From: Dendrophyllia cribrosa
Taxonomy: Eukaryota; Cnidaria; Anthozoa; Scleractinia; Dendrophylliidae
DNA: 64,000 nt
NCBI GenBank assembly: GCA_024195265.1
Contig: JAJLRJ010000007.1
Span: 33,356,286-33,420,285, forward strand
Direction of reading: 5' to 3'
Positions 24,401-33,746 of the stretch are shown here, in pieces; the first letter of the stretch is position 1; every line of letters starts with the position of its first letter. Made by a program: the position numbers and the translations under genes. The notes below the pieces were generated by a model, which saw nothing but the letters and a program-made list of their open reading frames with translations, was not told the DNA's origin and searched no databases.

Positions 24401-27400
24401 TAATTTTTGCAGACAAAAAAGCGGCGTGTTTTGCTCTTGGTGGCTACTTTAAAGGAGGTTACCCTGAAGACGACAGATTGACCCTGCAAAAATGTGAGAT
24501 CGAGTGCTGTCTAGGCAGCAGCTGTAACAATCAGGTTCCGAACTTGACACAAGACGCAATAAATGTGTTTACACAAGCAGGTAATTTCTACTTTGTTTAA
24601 CAGAAATAATGTATTTTAATTATGTAATGACATATTATTGTTTTGGGGCCGGATTCACGGAGCCCTCCTAAGTTAAGGCATATCCTAAGTATTGTTTCTT
24701 AACAATAGCGTATTGATGCACAGGCTTCCCAAGCTCAAAATTCGTCTGTCTGATGTGTTTTTGAGAGCCCTTCGGGCGGCCGACTCTACATACGTGGTGT
24801 ATGCGACAGCTTGTGTATATAGAGAAATGTATGGGAAAATCACGGATTCTCTAAAATTGGGTAAATAACTATCTATTTTAAAATAAAGTTTACCTACCTC
24901 AAATGTGTCGCTTACTTCTGTCTTGTACCGAATTTGAAGCCATTCCGACGCCATTTAGCGAAGTTATTCGAAGTCGTTGTCTCCCCTTCTAAAAAGAAGG
25001 AAAGGCAGACCACTGCATCGATCGCTAGCCAGAGGTCACTCCACAAATCGCTCTCTCCTCAAAAGGAAAAGTCCCGAATCACAATAAAACCAACAGTTCC
25101 ATAGAGCCCAGGGGCGGATCCAGGATTTTGAAATGGGGGTGAAATTCACCTCAAAAAAGATATCAGAGAAAGAAAATATTATTTATTTGAGAAATACTTT
25201 AGAAAAAAGAAAGAAAGGGTCTCAGAAAAGGGGGGTGAAAATTCCCCCCCCCCCCCCCCCCCCTTGAATCCGCCCCTGGAGCCCAATAAATTTCACTCCA
25301 CATACGTGTGCTTCGGCGGTCGAAAGACTCGTAAAGAACGAGATATTTTGCTTTAAATTCGCCTATTCGGCTTTCCAGATGTGCTTGTGACCGACCTCGC
25401 GCCAACGGTCGTTACTCAACGACAAGTATCTGGTTTCATTCTCAACTCTGATTGGTCCATTAGAACCAAGTCACGCGCTGACAACACGACCCTTCACCGG
25501 AGGGAAAGGTACATTTTGTAACGAATCAAGTGTCACACTAGGGCTACCAATCATACAAAATGTAGTTTTTGATCAACGCGATCCGGTGATCGAGCAAAAT
25601 TTCCTGCGACTTCGGGTTATTCTCAACGCAGAGCAAGAAAAAGCGTTGCAGTTTGTGTCGGCGGGTCACAACCTTTTAATTACTGGGCAGGCCGGCGTTG
25701 GTAAGTCAAGGCTAGTAACAAGCATTTTAAAGGACTGTGAATCCCGAAATCTCAAAGTCGCCGTGGTGTGTTCGAGGGGGATTGCCTGCACGGTCTACGG
25801 CAGTGGATTGGCGTCGATTGTACATTCATTTTACGGTCTTGGGACGGCAGATATGCCAGCCAAACTAGATAGATAGATAGATAATCTTTATTTAAACACG
25901 GTAAAAATTCGTCAGCTAAAAATCATTATAATACTAACACAAAGCAATAAACTAATATTAAAAAATATCTATATATGAAGAATTTAATAAATAATAAAAA
26001 GCTGCTTTCCACGAATGCCGTGCCTTATAGTTCCTCTTTGAGAAGTCGTTTAAATTGCCCAAATTGCCCAACTGGTTCTGGAGAGGTCAATGGCCACTGC
26101 CAGCCTTGTACGAAGGATTCGAGACGTTCATGTAATAATTTGGGACGAGGCGAGCATGTCCAACTCAAGAATCCTTGAACTTGTGAACACATTGCACCAC
26201 AACATAGCAGGCGATGGCAACCTGAACCCGTGTGTGACACTTAATTCGTGACAAAATGTACCTTTCCCTCCGGTGGAGAGTCGTGTTGTCAGCGCGTGAC
26301 TTGGTTCTAATGGGCCAATCAGAGTTGAGTTTGAAACCAGATACTTGTCGTTGAGTAACGACCGTTGGCGCGAGGTCGGTCACAAGCACATCTGGAAAGC
26401 CGAATAGGCGAATTTAAAGCAAAATATCTCGTTCTTTACGAGTCTTTCGACCGCCGAAGCACACGTATGTGGAGTGAAATTTATTGGGCTCTATGGAACT
26501 GTTGGTTTTATTGCGATTCGGGACTTTTCCTTTTGAGGAGAGAGCGATTTGTGGAGTGACCTCTGGCTAGCGATCGATGCAGTGGTCTGCCTTTCCTTCT
26601 TTTCAGAAGGGGAGACAACGACTTCGAATAACTTCGCTAAATGGCGTCGGAATGGCTTCAAATTCGGTACAAGACAGAAGTAAGCGACACATTTGAGGTA
26701 GGTAAACTTTATTTTAAAATAGATAGTTATTTACCCCATTTTAGAGAATCCGTGATTTTCCCATACATTTCTCTACATACACAAGCTGTCGCATACACCA
26801 CGTATGTCAGTAGAGTCGGCCGCCCGAAGGGCTCTCAAAAACACATCAAACAGACGAATTTTGAGCTTGGGAAGCCTGTGATTGATGGAATGACAATAGA
26901 CTATTGTTAAGAAACAATACTTAGGATATGTCTTAACTTAGGAAGGCTTCGTGAATCCGGCCCCAAATTTACCCATACCAATCCCCATGAATCCTTCAAA
27001 AACATTTAATCCATTTTCTAAGATTTCCATTTCCCATTGCCGTAAAGTTCTATAAACGTTAGAACGTGCACAATAAAATTAAAGTGGCACATGATTGTTT
27101 GTTGTTATATTTCTTCGCCGATAAGTTACATGCGACTGACCCTTTTGACTCTCTCTTTTGTAAGAAGTCCAATTATACGTTTAAAGCATTTTTATACATT
27201 AATATATACTTTGTGCTACAATTTTTTTTTACGTTTAGCAGTGAAAAGGGGCTTTGTTTGTTGTTTCATTCGACAGCTTCTGGTCCAAAACAGTGTAATA
27301 TGTGTCAGGAAGATGACGCAGCCAAGTGCTCTTACAATCAGCGAACTCAAGTTTGTGCTACAAGTCCAATTTCACTCGGTACAACTCATTGTGGTTCCGC

Positions 27401-28841
27401 GGTGGGAAAATATCGGGACCGTAATGGAAATGAACTAAAAATGTTCATTCGAGGATGCGGTAACTGTGCTGGTAGGTAAACGTTTATGAAAACCTCCGAC
27501 AACATACGTACCGAAATTTGTGCTACTGCTTATTGTGTTTTTGCAGTAAGAAAATATTGCGACGTCAGAGAAAATGTCGGCCAAAGGTTCAATGAAAGTA
27601 CAGTTTACTGAGTTTATCGAGTTAATCAGTTTTTAGTTGGTTAACTAACAATAAAGCCTGTTTGTTTCGATTACCAGAAAAGCTTCATTCTAATGCCTCA
27701 CAAAAAACAGACAAAATCCATAGACTAACGTGACTTGAATTTGAATTGATTGTTTCAGATAAAAAAGCAGCTTGTGCAGCTATTGGAGGCTTCCTTAAAA
27801 ACTTAAAACTGACCCAGCTGGAGTGTGAAATTGAATGTTGCACTGGCGACAACTGTAACACGAAGTTTCCATCCAAAGGTAAAGCTTTCAATTATGCTGT
27901 TAAAACAAGTAAAGTAGTGAGATTTGTTACTATTTCTACAAAGAAAAGAAAAACAATAAAGATCCAAAAGCGAGAAAAAGAGAGACCCTGTGAACGGTGC
28001 GCTGGTGGGCGACCTCAGTTAACGCTGAGCAAAAATGTAAAATAGTTCTTGGATTTCAAAGGGTTGTCATTTTTCTCAGGATAAGCAAAACAGCGAGAAG
28101 CAAAACTAGAAGCAGCGCTGAAGTCTCTTAATTTTCCCGTCGTGAAGAAAACGGCAATTCAAGCACACTTGCGTTGTTTTCTTAATTGTCTTCCCATTTC
28201 ACGCATGTTCTGTAGACCAGTAATGTATAAATAGTGATAGACTGTAATATTCCCAGTCAAACATTATATCTACCTAACACTTTTACGAGCGACTGCGATA
28301 TATGCGACCATCATTAGAGGTTAAATTATCGATCGCATTTTTATGTATCCCTACAGAGCGCCTATCCTGAAGTTGGGCGTGGCATTTGATGACCTACAGC
28401 TACTGCTATTTAAACTGTCGTTTAAAGAACTGTCTGAAAACGGACTGCCCCCAATGAAAACTATCCGTTAACAACTTGAAAATCAAAATACTGGAAAATT
28501 ATTAGACGTGTCATACATGTGGCAAAGAAATTTATACAATTGTATTGTTTTCATGATTAATCATTTTATTGGTTCTTTCGCAAATCTTTTTCCTGTTTGT
28601 CTTTTTTTGTTTACTATTCTGAAACCGTGCAATTGCAATTCACATCCACAAATCGCAAGCTTAATAAAGCACATATAAAATGCATGCTTCTTTTTTTTAT
28701 TCTGTGCTATATTACATTTTTTTTTATTTATTTATTTCCTTTATAGATGGTACACCTGCTACACAAGAGGGCCATCGTGTGTTGTTGAGTGGAGTACTGG
28801 CCTTTGCAACAGTCCTTGGACATATCTTTTACTATTTTTAG
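15466..28841 (+). CDS. Secreted, probably GPI-anchored protein with four LU (Ly6/uPAR) domains, 10 exons
   Basis: Exons joined at GT..AG sites, all introns phase 1: 15466-15511, 16664-16855, 21159-21317, 21629-21820, 22347-22457, 23846-24052, 24413-24580, 27277-27471, 27759-27878, 28747-28841. This gives 494 residues. Exon 1 encodes a signal peptide (MKLFIAMLLIVADVVG). Four LU domains follow, each made of two exons. The first exon of each pair has CxxC..C, SLGTTxCxSA or SALGTSHCAS, and GC(I/G)(D/N)C. The second starts with DKKAAC-like sequence and ends with CCxxxxCN, the hallmark of three-finger folds. Exon 10 is a hydrophobic tail ending FATVLGHIFYYF, as in GPI signals. Repeated exon pairs show domain duplication. 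Such proteins act at the cell surface as receptors or adhesion modulators; the ligand is unknown. Introns carry many repeats. Confidence 0.88.
17400..17770. repeat. Two diverged copies of a ~214-bp unit in intron 2
   Basis: Blocks such as AAAGTTCGCAT/AGAAGTTTGCAT, GGAAAACCTC and GCGAGC(C/T)GAGAAGT(G)TTT recur about 210 bp apart, near 17425-17560 and 17635-17760. The divergence is high, and an open frame at 17392-17652 is a by-product of this repeat. Confidence 0.4.
18585..19550 (+). repeat. ~1 kb interspersed repeat, copy B (inverted relative to copy A)
   Basis: This is the inverted partner of the repeat at 1-1200. Both carry the AT-rich TATATAGTTAGGCTT end, a GCATAAGGCGACGCGAGTAT block, and a GC-rich opposite end. 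Copy B is about 270 bp shorter after CCCTCTGAAC. It lies in intron 2 of the LU gene. Confidence 0.75.
19545..20690 (+). pseudogene. Degenerate LINE reverse-transcriptase remnants
   Basis: Fragments in order resemble one RT of the CR1/L2/Jockey type: SYWPSEWKKGDWIPIFKKDD..NYRPI at 19560-19660, VEIKLMGVTIDDQMSFGKHI at about 20060-20120, and a C-terminal piece near 20370-20545 (QDIAILMYKLI, then SLRYLGPTLWSE-like sequence). The catalytic YxDD core is missing, and stops and frame changes occur between the pieces. It is a dead fragment in intron 2 of the LU gene. Confidence 0.65.
24103..24185. repeat. Near-perfect ~37-bp-arm hairpin in LU-gene intron 6
   Basis: The left arm (CTCGCAGTTGTGGCTGCAAT..) and right arm (..ATTGCAAACACAACTGCGAG) pair with few mismatches around a loop of about 7 bases (AGCTTAA). 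The size resembles a pre-miRNA or a minimal fold-back MITE. No function can be assigned. Confidence 0.65.
25109..25278. mobile_element. 170-bp MITE inserted in the left TIR arm
   Basis: It begins CAGGGGCGGATCCAGG and ends GAATCCGCCCCTG, an inverted pair, and is flanked by GAGCC at 25104-25108 and 25279-25283. The opposite TIR arm (near 26485-26500) shows the uninterrupted sequence, so the insertion and its 5-bp duplication can be read directly. It contains a long C-tract (about 25243-25263). The terminus resembles hAT MITEs, but the duplication is shorter than the usual 8 bp. Confidence 0.8.
25586..26250 (+). pseudogene. Captured PIF1-like helicase fragment
   Basis: The first part reads LNAEQEKALQFV, then LLITGQAGVGKSRLV with Walker A GxxGxGKS, and VVCSRGIAC. 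After an intervening LINE tail (25866-26068) the frame resumes with SLVRRIRDVHVIIWDEASMS, the Walker B/DEAS box, and ILELVNTLHHNIAG, ending at the right TIR. Only the first third or so of a PIF1 motor is present, so it cannot work as a helicase. It looks like a host-gene or mobile-helicase piece picked up by the TIR element. Confidence 0.75.
25866..26068 (-). mobile_element. 3' end of a LINE, inserted antisense in the helicase fragment
   Basis: TAGATAGATAGATAATC at the left edge is a tetranucleotide tail as left by CR1/L2-type LINEs. Reading on the minus strand, a short coding end (FKRLLKEEL followed by stop) precedes an AT-rich 3' UTR with AATAAA. The helicase frame is interrupted exactly here. 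Confidence 0.6.
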
Positions 28842-28925
28842 CAGAGACGTTCCGTAGAATTGCTATTAATTTCTTTTAGTATTAATGCAGCTTTATCAGA
28901 GACCCTTTTGAAATAATGTATTTCG

Positions 28926-28931
28926 AATAAA
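28926..28931 (+). terminator. Poly(A) signal of the LU gene
   Basis: AATAAA 85 bp after the LU-gene stop codon, the first one downstream and at a normal distance for a short 3' UTR. Confidence 0.6.
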
Positions 28932-31492
28932 AATGGCATAACCATTTTAAAACTCTGTGCTTCGTTTAGATGTTGGTAGTTAAAGAAAAAAGTTTTCTTG
29001 CTATGATGTAGTTCATTAAGCTAACGGCTACGTTTTAGATTAAATTAGCCCTCGTGTGTTTTGGAGAAAATCTGAAAACTGAATGTATTGATCTATCTTT
29101 GTAGGCTGTTTTTTTTAAATAAGCAACAGAAGTGTGTTCTTAGAGGCTTGTTAATCATAACAATATATCTTTTTTGTAGACCATTACTCCAAACAGCAGA
29201 CCTGGCGTGTTATTAAAAACGAGTTTATCATCACAATAACGCAGCCTTTATTTCTTATTTTACTCTGAGTTCAAAATCAGTCACTTTAGTTCGAATTTCC
29301 TATTAGTTAACTATTAACCAGCCCCTTAGGTTGAAATAAGGCTGTTTAAGCGCAATAACTTTCTACCAATATGGTTAGATGCCCATGGAGTAAACTTTGC
29401 TTTGTGCATAAATGATCCATCTTGGATTTAAACCTCGGAAAACAGTGAGTTTTTGCTTGTTTCCATTTTTTCGGGGGGTAGGGGAGGTGGTCATTAATGT
29501 AAAAAATGCAAAATACCAATAGTACAAAGGTTTATTGTTCGACTGTGACGTCATTTTGCCTTATAGGGGAAAGAGAACACACAAAATATCCGAGCGTATT
29601 ACACAGTAGATTGCCGTATTACACCTTGACATCCCGGTTTCAAGACACAAGCCATTATAAATACAAGAATTTCAGTCGAATAATAAATCCCTTATTCGAT
29701 GTTGTTTGAGAAAAACGGTCTTAAGGTTAAGACAATGGATTCTAGGTCAATTATAGGCGGGGGGGAGTGGGCTGATTGCATTCAATTAGCACGTTTTATG
29801 AGCATTTAACTAATGTAAACAATAGTTGCTAGGGCCATAACTATGGAAAAAGTATATACCACTGTTCAATTATCCGATGGTTCACTTGTTTACATGCAAA
29901 TTTAGTGAAATTCTTTCAAAATGGGATTCTTAAGTGTTTAAAGATGACAATTTTGCCATTTTCAAGAAAAGAACGTTGCAAGCTAGACATCGTATTTTTG
30001 TGTATATTAAAGGTCACCTTAAAGCAATATAATTGAATTACGATCGAACAATGGACAGTATCACTCCAACAAAATAGAAAGCAATTTCGTGCCCAAAACT
30101 TTTTTTCATCTCGAACCAGTTTATTCAGCGTTGCCATGAGCTTCACACAGTTACTCGTGATACCCTGCGAGCAGAGGGTATTTTTTAGCCCAATATGCCG
30201 ACGTGCGAAACGTATAGATTGACGAAATACATGAGAAGACTACATAACTCCCCCCTTGCTTCAACCGTAGTAAGTGAAAAGGCTATGGCTAAGGCCACAT
30301 CACGGAAACGGTCGGAGAATGAGGCCAACGATGGACTGGTAGCACCTTCATAAGCTGACGTCGGGTCTGATTTTCACAAAAGCATGTACAGCGCCTTGAT
30401 ATGATAGGCACGCTGAGTAAGTATCATCCATTTCTTTTCATTTCATTTTATTGACCCCGTGATAAACAACACCCTACACCATATCAGACTACTTATAATA
30501 CTTTCGGCGATATTGTATAACAAACACGAGCATGAACATTGCCTTTCTTGCACAATATTTTCTCTAGTTTTTAAAGTGTTCTTCATGATCACGTGGAAAA
30601 TATTTCGTCGCTGCACCGACCAGTTAGTTGGTCAACCAGTTAAAACAACGTAAACAATAATTTTGCCAGAATTCAGTTGCTTTATCTCTCACCCAACGTA
30701 AAGGTTTTGCGCCTCTTCGCGCAATAACTATGACCTAGTTATAATTATTAGTTATGAAAATCATAACGTTTTAATTTCTACATCTTTTTAAACGTGCACA
30801 AATCAGAGCCCCTTAATTAAACGAGACCATTTCGACAATCCGGTAATAATGTAACAGGTAAAATTCTTAACAGCCTCAAAAAATGAATTTTGCTTAAGAA
30901 AACTACATTGTTTCTTTACTTGGTCAAGTGTAGAAAAATAGCTGTCATTTTATGTCGTACCGACCTTATCAGCGACTATGGTCAAACGGTGATTTACAAG
31001 TCAGGGGCACTCAACACCCGGGGGGGTACTCCCTATAATGGGCTATACGGGGATGCTCCGCCCGAAAGGGGTACCTTTTTTAGGCTGGAGGTATATGAAA
31101 GGGTCGGGATTTCACGAGTTGAAGTATGTGAATGGGTAGGGATTTCACGAAGAATAGGAAATGGTAGCGAAAACACGAGTTGAAGCATAAAAAAGGTAGG
31201 GAAAACTGCCAATTAATTGTTATAAAAAGGGGCTTTCAAAACATATCAAACAGACGCACGTAAAGGCGACATGAAAGGAGTACCATTTTCAATGAAAGGT
31301 ATATGAAAGGGGTACCTTTCATATACAACAAAAGAAAGACAAGAAGGCAAATAGCTTTGGAGAAAAGGATTTTGTTCCTAATACTTTCGGCCTGTTGAAT
31401 TTCAAGCTAAGGCATCCGACATTTAATCATGACTTTCTAAAGCCTTTGGTGAACTTAGCTCGTTGGTTGTCCCTAACAAGTCCACAAATTAA
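28932..31492. other. Intergenic, repeats only
   Basis: No gene is seen. The stretch at about 29545-29665 (ATTACACAGTAGATTGCCG core) is a dispersed repeat with a second, inverted copy near 44030-44150. The part at 31010-31330 holds short repeats of the TATGAAAGGG(T/G) type. Confidence 0.55.
29545..29665 (+). repeat. Dispersed repeat, copy 1 (partner near 44030-44150)
   Basis: TGACGTCATTTT, then an AAAATATCCGAGCGTATTAC core, ACAGTAGATTGCCGTATTAC and CAAGACA..AGCCATT appear in the same order on the minus strand near 44150-44030. It is an interspersed element of unknown type, and the open frames over both copies are incidental. Confidence 0.65.
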
Positions 31493-32625
31493 GGGACTGT
31501 GCAATAATTATCAGGAGGGGGGGGGGCCGGAAAATGGGCTTCAAGTAGGAAAATATTAGGTAATACCCCCCTTCAAAAGAACTGAATTTGGTTATTGCCC
31601 CCCCCCCCCCCCCCCCTCTGATCAGTCAGAAATTTTGTATAACCCCCCCCCCCCCCCCCTTCAACTTGTTGAACTTCATGGGACACGTCGCGGGGGACAA
31701 AATGCCCCCAAAATTTTTTGTTACACAATTATGATAGCATCAGTTCACACGAGGGGACGTGTCGCTGCAACATGTCCCTGAGACATGTCCCCGCGACATT
31801 TTCATGTGGTGTGCCAGCGCTATGAATTTTTCCCTGTTACATGTCTCCGCTACACTCCCTGCTACATGTCCCTCGATGTGTACTACACAAATTTTTGTCG
31901 CTGCTACCTGTCACTGCGACATGTCCCTGCTACATAACCCCTCATGTCTGACCACCTTAAGACCATGCTGGTTGAGGTACATCTTCAATCTGTTGCAATA
32001 CAATTATCTATGTTGTAGTGAAATTATGATTTTGGTACAATTTTGTCTGCACTGGTTCAAATTTATTTTGAACCAGTGCAAAATATTTGAACTGGAGCAA
32101 AATATTTTCACCAGGGCAAAATATTCGCACTGGTATATAACTATATTCTACTGTTCAAATGTTGTTGACAATAGCACAATTTCGATGTATTAAAAATTAA
32201 CTTGAAACAAAAGACAACACTACGAGGCTTAGGGAAATAAACCATATAAATCCTTACTATCATTCCCCTAAGCCTCGCAGTGGTCTTCTTTCAAGTTGAA
32301 TTTTAATTTATCGAAATTGGGCTATTCAAATTTAAAAAGCCAGAAACGCTTTATCACAATATTCGTCTCTATATTATAGAGATAGAGAAGAATAGATAAT
32401 CGTATTGCAACAGATTGAAATTGCAGTTCAGCCACAGAACAGATCATTATGTCTTTCAGTGAGAACTATAAACACTTGAAATAAAATGTTAAGCCCCCCC
32501 TCCTCTTTAGTGACTTATTTTAATTTGAGCCCCCCCTGTCCTTGCTTTGATTTTACTTCATGCCCCCCCCCCCCCCCCCCTCTCGTTTTCCAACCCCCCC
32601 TCCCCGATAATTATTGCACAGTCCC
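31493..32625. mobile_element. 1.13-kb TIR element with TAA target duplication (Harbinger-like)
   Basis: The left end GGGACTGTGCAATAATTATC and right end GATAATTATTGCACAGTCCC are perfect inverted repeats, flanked by TAA (31490-31492 and 32626-32628). A TAA/TWA duplication with GGG-starting ends fits PIF/Harbinger. The interior is noncoding: C-tracts (31600-31660, 32560-32580), a cluster of repeated ACATGTCCC words (31690-31950), and an inner hairpin. No transposase is present. Confidence 0.8.
32176..32322. repeat. Inner hairpin, ~58-bp arms
   Basis: CAATTTCGATGTATTAAAAA..ACGAGGCTTAGGG (left) pairs with ..CCCCTAAGCCTCG..TTTATCGAAATTG (right), separated by about 30 bases. It lies inside the TAA-flanked element. 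A second small palindrome built on GCACTGGTTCAAAT / ATTTTGAACCAGTGC lies at 32049-32080. Confidence 0.7.
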
Positions 32626-32628
32626 TAA

Positions 32629-33545
32629 TTTCCTAGGTTTTAAAAGCATTCGCCATTTATCTTAATAGTTTGGCACTTAATGCTAATTCTGATCTCGCTA
32701 TGTTCACATTAATAGCTTGACTGGACCCTTCATAAAATTATTGTTTTAAAAAGTCTCTTTATGCTTCTTGTCTTGTTAATCATTTTTTTGCTTTCCTTTA
32801 GTCTGGTTAGTATCCCTGGCTTTCTTTTTAAATATCAGATCAAGACACTCTCGGTACTCATGGATTAGGAATCTGGCAGAAATGTCTACCATTCAATAGG
32901 TGTTCTCAGCTATTTGATAAATAAGACAGGAGAAAGATATCCCAATGTTCCTTTCACTTAACAAGTAAACAAAGTAGATAGCATTCAAAGGTAAAAGTTG
33001 ACTTTTTGAGACCACTAAAAATATACAATTATTGGGCTTCTTGAGCTGTGATATTCAAATAAGGCCGCTTATAGATTAGTTCTCAAATTCAACCTTTTCA
33101 GGTGGCTTATCGGATCGTAACACAGAAGCTAAAATCATTTCCCATACGAGAGTTTAATACAGTATTCGATTTAGATTTAGATTTAGAGTTAGAAAAATGC
33201 TATCAAAGGAAAGCATACGTTTAGTTAAACAATATTTTACAAAAGTGGGCAGTTGTTTCAAATTCAGGTTCACGGTGTAAAGTTCACTACTATGTAGACC
33301 TCAAAACTACATCGATTGGGTCAGTTCAGAGAAACAAAATCATTGTCTTTCGGCGTATTCAAAAATACCTTCAATTCATTTCCTAGCAAAATATTTACTG
33401 AAAAGCCAAAGGAGAGTCATCAGCATCAACTTTGTTGGCGGCAGATTTGAATATCTCAAGCTCGAGTCCCTTTCAGTTTTGTCCAGTCCGGTTGTTATTG
33501 AAGTTGTTGTTGTTGTTTTTGTTGTTGTTGTTGTTGAGCTTGCCG
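32629..33545. other. Noncoding, including a GTT-rich microsatellite
   Basis: No coding region is recognised. A GTT repeat at about 33491-33536 lies just downstream (minus-strand sense) of the ZP-gene stop and would be in its 3' UTR. Confidence 0.5.
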
Positions 33546-33681
33546 TTAGTTCTGATCACCATTGGCAAGCACAGTATACCCAACAGACTCACGTGACCTC
33601 TTAAAGATCATCACCGCTGTTCCCGCCAAAACAGCAGCGCACATCACAAAAAGAACCATCATAAAGGTAGCACTGGAACCT

Positions 33682-33746
<65 letters not shown>

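Larger units (their letters stand above)
24645..26964. mobile_element. 2.3-kb element with ~725-bp TIRs and captured helicase fragment
   Basis: The left arm (24645-25538) and right arm (26232-26964) are long inverted repeats that begin GGGGCCGGATTCACG on the left and end CGTGAATCCGGCCCC on the right. The left arm is longer only because it contains a 170-bp MITE. The 690-bp centre holds a PIF1-like helicase fragment interrupted by a LINE tail. No transposase is present. The matching open frames at 24685-24954 (-) and 26641-26910 (+) are TIR sequence. I found no clear target duplication. The element lies in intron 7 of the LU gene. Confidence 0.85.

Noticed and set aside
24685..26910. A pair of 89-codon genes starting MASEWLQIRYK in opposite orientation
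   Set aside because: Both lie in the TIR arms of one element, and the identical start comes from the inverted repeat.
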